Positions 35,545-44,419 of a stretch of 64,000 nt of DNA are shown here, in pieces (the first letter of the stretch is position 1; every line of letters starts with the position of its first letter). The notes below the pieces were generated by a model, which was not told the DNA's origin, did not search any database, and was given only the letters and a program-made list of their open reading frames with translations. A program made the translations under genes and the position numbers. This stretch comes from Candidatus Mcinerneyibacteriota bacterium. GTDB taxonomy: Bacteria; Macinerneyibacteriota; Macinerneyibacteria; Macinerneyibacteriales; DSCS01. The stretch spans positions 202,458-266,457 of the forward strand of contig JAFGWL010000056.1 in assembly GCA_016937175.1 (NCBI GenBank), read 5' to 3'.

Positions 35545-36321
35545 CTATTCTGTCTCGGCAGGGTAAAGGGTGACACTCAGGTCTCCCGCAATAAGTGAGA
35601 CAGCGTAATAGGGCAGAACGGCGAGGTCTTTCCAATCATCCCAGGAGAGAGGGACATTTCCAAAAAGGCCCGGCGAATTCAGCATAAAATCTGAGACACT
35701 GGAATAGGATGCGGGATATTGTGAAGAGACATGAAGGCGGATATCCTGTCCGCTGAAGAGATAGTACATCTTGGCATATCGGAAAAAGGGATCTGTGTTG
35801 TTTTCAAAGATCGAGAGGATATACATCCCGTCCCCATTGAGCGCTGCTGCGAACTCAATCCTGACCTGGGGCATATTCGTCGTAGTGAGTCTCCCCTGGT
35901 AAGATTGGGGATTATACTCTATACGGGACTGGTATTCTCCCGGGGCCCCCGTGTTCGTATACCACTCTGCCAGATAATAATCGGTCATCGGGGCAATGAT
36001 CCCGATGATATGGTCCTCTCCGTCATAGAACTCGAATTCCCATTGCTGCTCTTCATCATTCCAGGTCTTTTCCTGGCAGATCAGAAGAAAGCGGCTGATC
36101 TCTGATAAAGCCGTCTCAAAGACAGGCTCAAGCCATTGAGCGGCGAAACCCGGGTCAAAATCGCCGGCTTCTATATAAAGAGCCTGGGAAAGGGATATCA
36201 TGTTATTATAGAGCCCCTCGGGGGGATTGAACGTGGGGCCTGTAAAACTTACTTCATCGTCTTTGCCGCATCCGGATAGAAGGACGGAAGCCAGCAAAGC
36301 AAAAAAGAACACTCTTCTCAT
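35545..36321 (-). CDS. Lipoprotein of unknown function
   Basis: 258 residues. MRRVFFFALLASVLLSGCGK is a lipoprotein signal with Cys18. The remainder is Tyr- and Phe-rich and likely beta-structured (DYYLAEWYTNTGAPGEYQSR). No family recognised. AAGGAGGTCTTTC precedes the ATG; TTGTTA, 17 bp, TAGCAT is a possible promoter at about 36350-36372. Probably cotranscribed with the transglutaminase-like gene. Confidence 0.7.
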   Translation of the reverse strand: MRRVFFFALLASVLLSGCGKDDEVSFTGPTFNPPEGLYNNMISLSQALYIEAGDFDPGFAAQWLEPVFETALSEISRFLLICQEKTWNDEEQQWEFEFYDGEDHIIGIIAPMTDYYLAEWYTNTGAPGEYQSRIEYNPQSYQGRLTTTNMPQVRIEFAAALNGDGMYILSIFENNTDPFFRYAKMYYLFSGQDIRLHVSSQYPASYSSVSDFMLNSPGLFGNVPLSWDDWKDLAVLPYYAVSLIAGDLSVTLYPAETE

Positions 36322-36382
36322 GAAAGACCTCCTTGGTAATCCTTATGCTACCACGGCTCTTCGGAAATAACAAGTCTGACAT

Positions 36383-37552
36383 TCACTCTTCCGGGAAGAG
36401 AAGGCCCTTGACCTCCAACCTGACTCTTTCCAGAGCCCGAGAGCATTCTTCCGCATCCCGGGTCGCCCTGGTCTGGAAAAGATCGTAAAAGAGAGGCATA
36501 AGAACCGACTCTTCCAAAAACCCCAGCGCCACTGCCGTTTCTGCCGCATAGAGGAGGTCTTTAAAGGCTTTCTCCCCATCAGGGTCCAGAGGCTTCGACA
36601 AGAGTGTCAGGACAGCCTGATGCCCCTCCTCCTTCAAACGGGACTCTTCCTGTTCAAGGAACGATTCGATCTCTTCCCAGATGCTTTGAGGAAGCTCTTG
36701 CGACGAGGCGCGTATGTTTTCACGAAGATGGTCTCTCCGGGAAGGCCCGGTCAGCGCACATATGACTCCGGGGCGTCTGAGGACCCAGGCGATGGCAGTC
36801 TGGATTGGTGTCATTTCGTGATCTCCGGCTATCTCCTTAAGATAATCTGCAATACGAAGGGCAGATGAGAGCCTTTCTCTTTGAAACAAAGGGTCGATGG
36901 CCCTGATGTCCCCTTTGTCAAAACAGGACTCTTCCCCTCGTTTCCGGGCCAGAACCCCCCGTCCTGTAACACTGAAGGCTACGATCCCGGTCTTATATTG
37001 CCTGCAGAGAGGGAAGAGCTCCCGCTCGCCTTGCCTGGCGACTACACTGTATTCTCCCATAACAGAAAAGAGCTTCCCTGATTCCATATATCTCTTTACC
37101 CGATGAGGAGGGAGATGCCCCACTCCATAGTGCCGGATCTTTCCTTCACGGACAAGCTTCTCCAGAGCAGTTACTGTCTCTTCTACAGGCGTCTCCGGAT
37201 CGTCAAAATGAATATTGTAAAGATCGATATAATCTGTTTTCAGCCGTTTCAGGCTGGCCTCACATGCCCGGTAAAGGGACTCGGTCCTCAGATCCGCTTT
37301 TCCGGAAGCATCGGGGCTCACTTTTGTTGAGAGGAAAAGAGAAGTCCTCCTTTTGCCCAGGACCTCTCCGAGGATCTCTTCAGCTGACCCATACCCCTGG
37401 GCCGTATCAAAATAGGTCACCCCGTTTTCTATAGCGTAATCCAGTGTCTTTTTGTATTCCTGGATATCAACTGTCCCGTAGGCCCCTGAAAGGCCGTAAC
37501 ATCCCATTCCGATCTCGGAAAAACGTTCACCCTGATGTTCGCGGTATTTCAT
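36383..37552 (-). CDS. Aldo/keto reductase with C-terminal extension
   Basis: 389 residues from ATG 37552 (AAAAGGAGG upstream). The AKR catalytic tetrad is present: Asp and Tyr in FDTAQGYGSAEE, Lys in STKVSPD, His in YNIHFDDPE. GPSRRDHLREN binds the cofactor phosphate. About 90 residues past the barrel (from about 300) are helical and unlike a normal AKR tail. NADPH-dependent carbonyl reduction is inferred; substrate unknown. Follows a transglutaminase-like gene. Confidence 0.88.
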   Translation of the reverse strand: MKYREHQGERFSEIGMGCYGLSGAYGTVDIQEYKKTLDYAIENGVTYFDTAQGYGSAEEILGEVLGKRRTSLFLSTKVSPDASGKADLRTESLYRACEASLKRLKTDYIDLYNIHFDDPETPVEETVTALEKLVREGKIRHYGVGHLPPHRVKRYMESGKLFSVMGEYSVVARQGERELFPLCRQYKTGIVAFSVTGRGVLARKRGEESCFDKGDIRAIDPLFQRERLSSALRIADYLKEIAGDHEMTPIQTAIAWVLRRPGVICALTGPSRRDHLRENIRASSQELPQSIWEEIESFLEQEESRLKEEGHQAVLTLLSKPLDPDGEKAFKDLLYAAETAVALGFLEESVLMPLFYDLFQTRATRDAEECSRALERVRLEVKGLLFPEE

Positions 37553-37621
37553 CTCTGCCTCCTTTTGAAAAATTTCTTCAAAATGAGACACAAGACTCTT
37601 AAGAATGTTTCGTCTGTCTGA

Positions 37622-38500
37622 TCAGTAGATCCTCTCCCGCAGGACTCCGCCCGGGGTGAAGGAGACGATCACAGGGGGGACTTGCAGGAGTTCATTCTCA
37701 TAGAGGGTAAAGACTTCCTCGCTTTCTTCGGTCACCGCCGCTGCAGCCCTGTCCAGAAGAGCGTAGTCTGAGTCACTCATTTCACTTTCCGACTGGGCAG
37801 CCAGCCCCCAGCCGTCCCAGGGAAGGAGTTCTACTTTGTTCAAAGCAGCCAGGTCCCTCAAGAGGTTTCCCCGGACAAACCAGAGGCCCCGCATATCAAA
37901 GATCCCGAACTTTTCAGGATCCTCACGTCCTTCCCGGCACAGCTGCCAAGCTTCAGCAGCATTCAGAAATCGTCCCGGGGGCATATCCAGGGTATCAAAC
38001 CCGATTCCCAGCTTCTCTCGCATAAGGTCATCGATCTGGGGATCAGCCAGGATCCACCGTCCGTTCTCTTCATCCCAATACTCCACTACCCAATGGTCCT
38101 CAAAACGGCCGGGATTGAAATAGGTCCCGAAACCGCAGCGGGCTACGGCAGGAATTCCCTTATACCGTAGAAGTGAGACCAGAAAGACACTGAAATCGCG
38201 GCAGTTACCATAGAATCTCTTATCGTAAGGGCGTTTTTCAGAAAGAGGACGGCTGTCCATAGCCATGACCGTCTTCAAGATCTTCCCGACAAACCGGGAT
38301 TGCACATGCTCTTTCTGCTCTTCTGTTACAGTAATCCCGTATCGGCTTGCCCAGTGGATATGGATAAATAGTTTCTGGATCAGCGACACCATTCCGGGAA
38401 CATCATCCGGGGCTGCTTTGAAAAGTTCCCCTAGAGTACCGGGGGACGTGATAATACCCTGTTTTGCGTAAAACTTGATGATATCCCGCATGCTTTTCAT
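37622..38500 (-). CDS. Cytoplasmic transglutaminase-like protein
   Basis: 292 residues, no signal peptide. GNCRDFSVFLVSLLRYKGIPA (Cys), FEDHWVVEYWDE (His) and WILADPQIDD (Asp) form a transglutaminase-like Cys-His-Asp triad. Such proteins are usually peptidases or amidases. A GNAT gene ends 3 bp upstream on the same strand, so the two are one unit with the aldo/keto reductase downstream. Confidence 0.8.
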   Translation of the reverse strand: MKSMRDIIKFYAKQGIITSPGTLGELFKAAPDDVPGMVSLIQKLFIHIHWASRYGITVTEEQKEHVQSRFVGKILKTVMAMDSRPLSEKRPYDKRFYGNCRDFSVFLVSLLRYKGIPAVARCGFGTYFNPGRFEDHWVVEYWDEENGRWILADPQIDDLMREKLGIGFDTLDMPPGRFLNAAEAWQLCREGREDPEKFGIFDMRGLWFVRGNLLRDLAALNKVELLPWDGWGLAAQSESEMSDSDYALLDRAAAAVTEESEEVFTLYENELLQVPPVIVSFTPGGVLRERIY

Positions 38501-38503
38501 AAA

Positions 38504-39019
38504 TCAGCCTCCTTCATTGCCGGGCCCTTTCCCATAATAGAGAGTGTGGCCGAACATTTCTACCCTGTCTGGACAGGTTTCTCCATACCGCCGGCGTCTG
38601 ATTTCAATAAGGTTGAGTACATCATAACCGGTTGATTTCAGAAAAGAGAGCATGACTCTGTTATCAGGGTGAACCCAGAAAAAGAGAGTCTCCTGTCCCC
38701 GGGATTCAGCCAGGGCTTCTCCGATAGTGACAAACTGTCGGGCGATCCCCTTTCTTCGACAGGCCGGATCCACGAAGAGTTGTTCCATCCAGACGGTCCT
38801 CTCCTCGTCTTTAAAGACACAATATCCATTCAGTGTCTCTTCTTCAGCCACATAGATGATAAAACGCTCTTGGGATAAGTCCTCCGTCAGCTCTCTTCGG
38901 GCCTCCTCAGGAGTGTAGGAGCCAGGACGCCCTCTCATCCGGGCTATCTCTGAGCGGAACTTACGGATAAGCTCCGTAAGAGCCTTTTCATCTCCAGGCT
39001 TAGCCAGGCGATAGATCAT
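38504..39019 (-). CDS. GNAT-family N-acetyltransferase
   Basis: 171 residues. WMEQLFVDPACRRKGIARQFV has the R-x-x-G-I-A acetyl-CoA loop of GNAT enzymes and VMLSFLKSTGYDVLN is the usual C-terminal motif. Substrate unknown. First gene of a leftward unit GNAT - transglutaminase-like - aldo/keto reductase. Confidence 0.88.
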   Translation of the reverse strand: MIYRLAKPGDEKALTELIRKFRSEIARMRGRPGSYTPEEARRELTEDLSQERFIIYVAEEETLNGYCVFKDEERTVWMEQLFVDPACRRKGIARQFVTIGEALAESRGQETLFFWVHPDNRVMLSFLKSTGYDVLNLIEIRRRRYGETCPDRVEMFGHTLYYGKGPGNEGG

Positions 39020-39072
39020 CGTGCCTCCCTGTCAGTATCTTTCCCTCTTCAATTAAAAAAGATATGGTACGC

Positions 39073-39687
39073 TCACTCTCTTTCGACTTTCCTGATGATC
39101 TTGACCAGAATTAGGATCAGCGATCCGGCGACAAGTCCGTAATCAAGGGAGACCCCCAGCCTGATAGCGCCGAAAAGTCCGTAGAAAAGGCCGAAAAATC
39201 CCAGCACAAGCGACCAGGCTTTCGACTTCAGGGCATTAAAGAGCAGTGTAAAACCGATGACAATGGCGAGAGTAGGGCAGGGGACGATCCCAGTGGGCGC
39301 TCCGTAAAGGTAGGGGACAAGAGATTCGACAGGCAGAAAATGGGGATAGAACCAGCCCAGGGCGATCATAATAGCTCCGGACAAAGCAAAAATATTCCAC
39401 CCGGTGGTGACCTTCTCCTCAGGCATACGGGCGCTGAGAGTCACAAGAACCAGAAAGAGCGCAGCAAACAGGAGTCCGTTGAATATATTCGCTGTGATAA
39501 GAGCCAGGACCGAGACCGACAGGATGGGAAGCGTCAACACCACTCCGGCCTGCCGGCGGGTAGGCCTCCATCCGGCCACCAAAGCTATGATCCCGATCAA
39601 AAAAAGAATGTGCCAGATCACAGCCAATGGGAAAAACTGTCTGCTGAGGATCTTCAATCCCAAGAGAATACGCATGACATCAGGCAT
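39073..39687 (-). CDS. Membrane protein, DUF6064-like
   Basis: 204 residues with six membrane helices. WFYPHFLPVESLVPYLYGAP and GIVPCPTLAIVIGF form a block typical of DUF6064 proteins (recognised by eye). Function unknown. Promoter TTGACA, 16 bp, TATAAT (39744-39717), ribosome site GAGGAGGG. Confidence 0.75.
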   Translation of the reverse strand: MPDVMRILLGLKILSRQFFPLAVIWHILFLIGIIALVAGWRPTRRQAGVVLTLPILSVSVLALITANIFNGLLFAALFLVLVTLSARMPEEKVTTGWNIFALSGAIMIALGWFYPHFLPVESLVPYLYGAPTGIVPCPTLAIVIGFTLLFNALKSKAWSLVLGFFGLFYGLFGAIRLGVSLDYGLVAGSLILILVKIIRKVERE

Positions 39688-39716
39688 AACACCCTCCTCT
39701 GTTTTTATAATTATAT

Positions 39717-39744
39717 ATTATAAGGCTCTGCCCTTTTTTGTCAA
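39717..39744 (-). promoter_or_regulatory. Promoter of the DUF6064-like gene
   Basis: Minus strand TTGACA (39744-39739), 16-bp spacer, TATAAT (39722-39717); both boxes are consensus. Confidence 0.65.
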
Positions 39745-39770
39745 TTATTCTTGTCCCTCCACTCATAGAT

Positions 39771-39799
39771 TTGACATCAGCCCTCTTTTTCTCTATACT
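39771..39799 (+). promoter_or_regulatory. Promoter of the ferritin-like gene
   Basis: TTGACA (39771-39776), 17-bp spacer, TATACT (39794-39799), 34 bp before the ATG at 39834. Divergent from the DUF6064-like promoter. Confidence 0.65.
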
Positions 39800-39833
39800 C
39801 AAATGTGATCACCCATTTTTATAAGGAGGTGTT

Positions 39834-40346
39834 ATGGGTAAACGAGGAATAGAGATTTTGGATATTGATGTGAAGGCCTTGATCAAAATGCTGAACGAAG
39901 CCCTTTCGGAAGAGTGGTTGGCTTATTACCAGTACTGGGTGGGCTCCCGTGTCATCGAGGGGCCCATGCGGACAGAGGTCGAACCTGAACTCCAGGTCCA
40001 CGCCGACGAGGAGCTGAACCATGCTGTCATGGTGGCTGACCGCATCATCCAGCTGGGAGGGACCCCGGTCCTCTCTCCGACCCAGTGGATGAAGCTCGCA
40101 AGGTGTGAATATGAAAGCCCGGAAGACCCTTATGTGGAAGTGATCCTGCAGCAGAATCTCAACGGAGAACGATGTGCCATACAGAGGTATAAGGAGATCT
40201 GCGATTTCACCCTGGGAAAAGACCCCACCACCTACCAGATGGCACTGACCATCCTCCAGGACGAACTGGAGCATGAGCAGGATATCGAAGACTGGATCAA
40301 CGATATCGAACTACTTAAAGAGAATATCAAAAAAATGAGGATGTAA
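39834..40346 (+). CDS. Ferritin-like DPSL/bacterioferritin-type protein
   Basis: 170 residues, four-helix ferritin fold. LSEEWLAYYQYW, VHADEELNHAVMVADRI (ExxH), LQQNLNGERCAIQRY and LQDELEHEQDIEDW (E-x-x-H) give a complete di-iron site. The length and spacing match the archaeal-type DPSL group rather than 24-mer ferritins; role is iron storage or peroxide protection. AAGGAGG precedes the ATG and a terminator follows. A ferritin-VIT fusion gene lies 4 kb away. Confidence 0.88.
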   Translation: MGKRGIEILDIDVKALIKMLNEALSEEWLAYYQYWVGSRVIEGPMRTEVEPELQVHADEELNHAVMVADRIIQLGGTPVLSPTQWMKLARCEYESPEDPYVEVILQQNLNGERCAIQRYKEICDFTLGKDPTTYQMALTILQDELEHEQDIEDWINDIELLKENIKKMRM

Positions 40347-40353
40347 CCTGAGA

Positions 40354-40388
40354 GGGAGCGGGGTCCTTTCCGCTCCCCTCAATTTTTC
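40354..40388 (+). terminator. Intrinsic terminator after the ferritin-like gene
   Basis: GGGAGCGG (40354-40361), loop, CCGCTCCC (40370-40377), then CTCAATTTTTC: an 8-bp GC stem with a T-run on the plus strand. Confidence 0.7.
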
Positions 40389-40394
40389 TTATAC

Positions 40395-41906
40395 TCAGCG
40401 AAGACCCCGTTTGATTGATCCCAGAAGGCCACGGGCGATTTCTCTTCCTATAGTTCCCGTTACCGTACTGATAAAGGATTTCGTGATGCGTTCTGTGGAA
40501 AAGGGGCTGTTCTTTTTAGCCTTAGCCCTGGCCTTCTCTTCAGCCAGGCGCTGCTTTTCCATGGCTTTCGCCTCTTTTTCACGTAATTTCTTTATAGCCT
40601 CTTTTTCTTCCAGAGCAGCCTTTTCCTCATATTTTTTCTGAATGATCTCGTGGGCTGATTCCGGATCAAGAGTCTGGGTATATTTATAAAACATAGGTGA
40701 GTTTTTGATGAGTGCGTCTCTTTTTTCTGTTGTGATGGTCCCGAATGCGCTTTTGGGAGGAGCGATCAGAGCCCGTTCGACCACAGAGGGCTTCCCCTCT
40801 TTATCCAGAAACGAGACCAGAGCTTCCCCTGTCTTCAATTCCGTGATCACGTCCTTGACATCAAAGTCCGGATTCTGCCTGAACGTATCCGCCGCCCCGT
40901 TGACAGCTTTCTGCTCTTTGGGCGTGAAGGCTCTCAAGGCATGCTGGACCCTGTTCCCCAACTGAGCGGAAACGCTGTCAGGGATATCCACCGGGTTCTG
41001 TGTCACAAAAAAGACACCGACTCCCTTGGACCGGATCAGGCGGACCACAAGCTCGATCTTTTCCAGAAGGGCCTTGGGTGTATCATTGAAGAGGAGGTGC
41101 GCCTCATCAAAGAAGAAGACCAGTTTCGGCTTCTCCAGGTCTCCGACTTCAGGGAGCTCTTCGAAAAGCTCCGATAAAAGCCAAAGAAGGAAAGTCGAAT
41201 AGATCCGGGGAGAATTAAAAAGGTCTTCTGCTGCCAGAATATTGATGATCCCCTTCCCGTTGATATCCTGCCCCAAAAGGTCTGCGATCTCCAGGGAAGG
41301 CTCGCCGAAAAAGAGATCTCCTCCGGCTGATTCCAACTGAAGAAGCGCCCGCTGGATCGCCCCGATAGAAGCTGATGTGATATTCCCGTATTTCAGAGTA
41401 TACTCCCCGGCATGATCCCCCACATAATGAAGCATGGACCTGAGATCCTTCAGATCAAGCAAGAGCCATCCGTTTTCATCGGCAATGCGAAAAGCGATCT
41501 CCAGGACTCCCGCCTGAACGTCGTTGAGATCCATGAGCCGGCTCAGAAGAATAGGCCCCATTTCTGATATATCTGTACGCACCGGATGGCCCAGACGTCC
41601 GAAGACATCCCAGAGACGGACGGGAAAGGTTTTAAAGGCAAACTTCTCCAGCCCTATATAATCGATCCGCTCCTGAAGTTTAGGGTTCATGGCCCCCGCT
41701 TCAGCCAGGCTTGCCAGGTCTCCTTTGACATCCGCCAAAAAAACGGGGACTCCGATCTCGCTGAAGTGTTCCGCCATGATTTTCAAAGTTACAGTCTTGC
41801 CGGTTCCCGTAGCCCCTGCGATCAACCCGTGCCGATTGCTCATACGGGCCAAAAGCTCCACATGGCTTTTCCCCTTTCCTATGATAAAACGATGCTCTTC
41901 TGCCAT
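40395..41906 (-). CDS. HerA-type ATPase of the DUF853 family (YjgR-like)
   Basis: 503 residues. [20 protein letters not shown] is Walker A near residue 33; [12 protein letters not shown] is Walker [21 protein letters not shown] and [18 protein letters not shown] are the DUF853 (COG0433) signature. The C-terminal 80 residues are a Lys/Glu/Ala-rich coiled coil. It is a FtsK/HerA-superfamily ATPase, role not established. Possible promoter TTGCAG, 17 bp, TAGGAT near 41936-41965. Confidence 0.9.
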   Translation of the reverse strand: MAEEHRFIIGKGKSHVELLARMSNRHGLIAGATGTGKTVTLKIMAEHFSEIGVPVFLADVKGDLASLAEAGAMNPKLQERIDYIGLEKFAFKTFPVRLWDVFGRLGHPVRTDISEMGPILLSRLMDLNDVQAGVLEIAFRIADENGWLLLDLKDLRSMLHYVGDHAGEYTLKYGNITSASIGAIQRALLQLESAGGDLFFGEPSLEIADLLGQDINGKGIINILAAEDLFNSPRIYSTFLLWLLSELFEELPEVGDLEKPKLVFFFDEAHLLFNDTPKALLEKIELVVRLIRSKGVGVFFVTQNPVDIPDSVSAQLGNRVQHALRAFTPKEQKAVNGAADTFRQNPDFDVKDVITELKTGEALVSFLDKEGKPSVVERALIAPPKSAFGTITTEKRDALIKNSPMFYKYTQTLDPESAHEIIQKKYEEKAALEEKEAIKKLREKEAKAMEKQRLAEEKARAKAKKNSPFSTERITKSFISTVTGTIGREIARGLLGSIKRGLR

Positions 41907-41987
41907 AAGGCCCTCCTTACTGATATCTCTATCCTATTTCTAAAGCATATCTCCTGCAATCCCATTATCACACTCTGAGAGAAGGCC

Positions 41988-42482
41988 TCAGGGAAGCGTC
42001 CCGGGCCATTGGATGACCTTGGCCAGCATCAGACAAGGGTTCTCCTTCCCCCAGAGTTCAGGGAACTCTTCTAAAGGCAGAAATCCCATGGAGGAATAGA
42101 AACGGCGGGTCCGTGTGTAATGGAGATCAGGATGAGCGCTGCTCAGAGTCTTCACGGTCAAAAAGACAAAATTTCTCTCTTTCAGGACCTCTTCGCATTT
42201 TTCGATGAGCATTTTACCATACCCCCGTCTTTGACAGCGTTTGAGAATCCCCATGACAAATACCTCAGCCGAATACCGGTTATGTTCGTGGAGGGAGACA
42301 AAACCCACATACTCCTCACCTTCCCGCACAGCAGCCATATACTTCTCCCGTGAATCCCTGATATACCGCTCAAGAGCTTCGGGGATCCCGAACCATTCGG
42401 GCAGGTCTGAGAGGATCCTGCTGCAGATCTCTTCTTTAGTCTCAGGCAGCAGCACTTCTGCTATTCTGATTTGGCGGTTCAT
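41988..42482 (-). CDS. GNAT-family N-acetyltransferase
   Basis: 164 residues. VFVMGILKRCQRRGYGKMLIE carries the R-x-x-G-Y-G acetyl-CoA loop; FYSSMGFLPLEEFPELWG and PCLMLAKVI end the domain. Substrate unknown. ATG overlaps the upstream VOC gene stop (ATGA), so it is coupled as the last gene of the leftward operon 45282-41988. Confidence 0.88.
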   Translation of the reverse strand: MNRQIRIAEVLLPETKEEICSRILSDLPEWFGIPEALERYIRDSREKYMAAVREGEEYVGFVSLHEHNRYSAEVFVMGILKRCQRRGYGKMLIEKCEEVLKERNFVFLTVKTLSSAHPDLHYTRTRRFYSSMGFLPLEEFPELWGKENPCLMLAKVIQWPGTLP

Positions 42483-42889
42483 CCCTCGCCTCCCTGGTTC
42501 TCTTCACGCTGAGCCAGGGCCAGGACATGGCCGTCCAGATCCATAACATAGGCTGCTCTGTCTCCCCAGTCTCTCTCTTTCAACGGCGAGAGAAGGCGCC
42601 CCCCAACCGACAAGGCCCGCTTCAAAACCGCCCCGGGATCCTCCAAAAGAAGATAGACCTCACACCGGGGGATCCCGGCACCCCGTGACGGATTGCAGAC
42701 CTCTTCCCCCAGCAGAGTTTTGATGCTTTTTTCCGGCATCAGCCCCAGGCGAGCCCCGGGAGCCAGTTCAAACTGGGTCATCCCGGGTACATGGAACAGA
42801 GGAGGGCGGCCCAGGATCATTTCGTAAAATAAGCGACTCTTTTCCTGGTCAGCACAATAAAGAATGAACTCACATCCCTTATAACGCAT
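42479..42889 (-). CDS. VOC/glyoxalase-fold protein
   Basis: 136 residues, one VOC module: YKGCEFILYCADQEKSRLFY, ending DRAAYVMDLDGHVLALAQR. The GxxH-type metal ligands of glyoxalases are partly kept (DLDGHVLAL). Substrate unknown; some family members bind bleomycin or fosfomycin. AAAGGAGTCAAC precedes the ATG. Confidence 0.85.
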   Translation of the reverse strand: MRYKGCEFILYCADQEKSRLFYEMILGRPPLFHVPGMTQFELAPGARLGLMPEKSIKTLLGEEVCNPSRGAGIPRCEVYLLLEDPGAVLKRALSVGGRLLSPLKERDWGDRAAYVMDLDGHVLALAQREENQGGEG

Positions 42890-42909
42890 GTTGACTCCTT
42901 TACTCTATA

Positions 42910-43833
42910 TCATATCATATCGGAGAGACTCTCTGCTGTAAAGCTCTCTTGCAGGAAAGGTCGGTCGTTAAACCGGGCATAACAATAGATACATCCATAG
43001 CGGCATGTCCCGTATGCCCCGACGTCACGGCTTTCGATACAGCGGCACGAACACCTCTGGGAGGGGTCCTTCTTCGCTTTTTCCAAAAAAGACGTAAGAT
43101 CCCCATCTCCGGGATAAAGGCTGCGAAGCAAAACGCCGTCGATGCAAGAAGCCGGAGCGATCCCCCATTCTCCCCAGTCTCCTTCTGCACACGTCGTGAT
43201 AGTAAATTCGGGGTTGATGTCTTGCCAGCGGTGCTGCGCCCTGCTCAAAAATTTTATGAAAAATAGTTCCTCATCTTCTGAAGGCACCCTGAGAGAAAAA
43301 GAACTCTTCTGAAGGCGAAAACGGACGCTTCGATAGGGGGAGATATCAAGAAAACTCACTATCAGGCGATCAGTATAGGGAACCAGCCGGTCACCTATTG
43401 TAAGAAGACGGGCTGCCAGCCCCTCTGCAGAAAGTGCCGCCGAAAGGATGAGTGGATCAAAGCGCCAGAGGACTCTCTTCTTTCCCAGAAGCAAGGAGAG
43501 CTTTTTAAACAACTCTATCCTTGCTTCCAGAGGAGGCAGGCCGGGTTCCCATCCCTCTTGTTCATAATCGTTGAGGGTAAACTGGAGGTAAAAACCCAAG
43601 CCCATCTCTTCCAGAAGAGGAACTGCAGAGAGAAGCGGAGCAGGATTTTTACTCCAGAAGACCACTGCCCTGACCCGTTCGTAAGAGATATGTTGCCTCC
43701 GTTTGTTATAGGGGTTCACACGGATAGAATAGCCCTGATGCAGACGATGCAGAAACCAGGGCATATAGAAGGCCGGGATATCTGTAACACGGCTGGCTGA
43801 CAGGATGATGGGAGAGACAGGCCGAAGCGTCAA
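42910..43833 (-). CDS. DUF1848 family protein with cysteine-rich cluster motif
   Basis: About 307 residues. TTG 43833 is preferred: GAGGGGG lies 5 bases upstream and it avoids overlap with the previous gene; the family starts near ILSASRVTDIPAFY. Conserved blocks are VNPYNKRRQHISYERV and VVFWSKNPAPLL. The C-terminal CSCRCIESRDVGAYGTCRYG / CIYCYARFND is a CxC...CxxGCxYCYA array, probably an iron-sulfur or zinc site as in DUF1848. The start resembles spore photoproduct/radical SAM helpers, but the reaction is unknown. Confidence 0.85.
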   Translation of the reverse strand: MTLRPVSPIILSASRVTDIPAFYMPWFLHRLHQGYSIRVNPYNKRRQHISYERVRAVVFWSKNPAPLLSAVPLLEEMGLGFYLQFTLNDYEQEGWEPGLPPLEARIELFKKLSLLLGKKRVLWRFDPLILSAALSAEGLAARLLTIGDRLVPYTDRLIVSFLDISPYRSVRFRLQKSSFSLRVPSEDEELFFIKFLSRAQHRWQDINPEFTITTCAEGDWGEWGIAPASCIDGVLLRSLYPGDGDLTSFLEKAKKDPSQRCSCRCIESRDVGAYGTCRYGCIYCYARFNDRPFLQESFTAESLSDMI

Positions 43834-43852
43834 AACTGCCCCCTCTTCCACC

Positions 43853-44419
43853 CTACAGGGTAAGGGAGAGAGAACGGCCCATTTCACGGACTTTCTGCAG
43901 AACATCGGGGTTATCCCGGAGCTCCCGTTCTCCCGTACTCACACCGAACGAAAAACTGAACTCCATCTTCAGGAACCGGGCCATGGAAAGAACCGATCCG
44001 CGGGCGATGAGATATCCGGAATCGGCCTCTGTTCCGCCGAAAGTCGCTAAAAATCCCAGTCCTTTCCCTCTGAAGCTGCTGAAGTCCATGGCATAGAACC
44101 GGTCGATACAGGCTTTAAGCTGGGCAGTCATATGCCACCAGTAGACGGGAGAGGCCAGGATGATAAAAGAAGCTTCCCGGATAAGGGGGTAGAGCTGATC
44201 CATGTCATCACGGATGATGCAACAGCCTTCTTTCCCCTTACAGGCCGAACACCCCCGGCACGGGGCAATATTCATCTCGGCAGTGTTGAAACATTCTGTC
44301 TTGAATTGAGGAAAAACCTCAGCCACCCCTTTCAGAAAGGTATCAAGCAAAAGAGCTGTGTTCCCTGTCAGACGCGGACTTCCCTGAAGAGCCAGAACAG
44401 CCGTATCGGCCCTGTTCAT
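43853..44419 (-). CDS. NADPH-dependent FMN reductase-like flavodoxin
   Basis: 188 residues. LQGSPRLTGNTALLLDTFLKG is the FMN-phosphate loop of flavodoxin-fold reductases and FIILASPVYWWHMTAQLKACIDRFY is the isoalloxazine-binding region. CRGCSACKGKEGC adds cysteines that resemble the iron-sulfur flavoprotein group. ATG overlaps the upstream stop (ATGA). Cytoplasmic redox role; partner unknown. Confidence 0.88.
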   Translation of the reverse strand: MNRADTAVLALQGSPRLTGNTALLLDTFLKGVAEVFPQFKTECFNTAEMNIAPCRGCSACKGKEGCCIIRDDMDQLYPLIREASFIILASPVYWWHMTAQLKACIDRFYAMDFSSFRGKGLGFLATFGGTEADSGYLIARGSVLSMARFLKMEFSFSFGVSTGERELRDNPDVLQKVREMGRSLSLTL

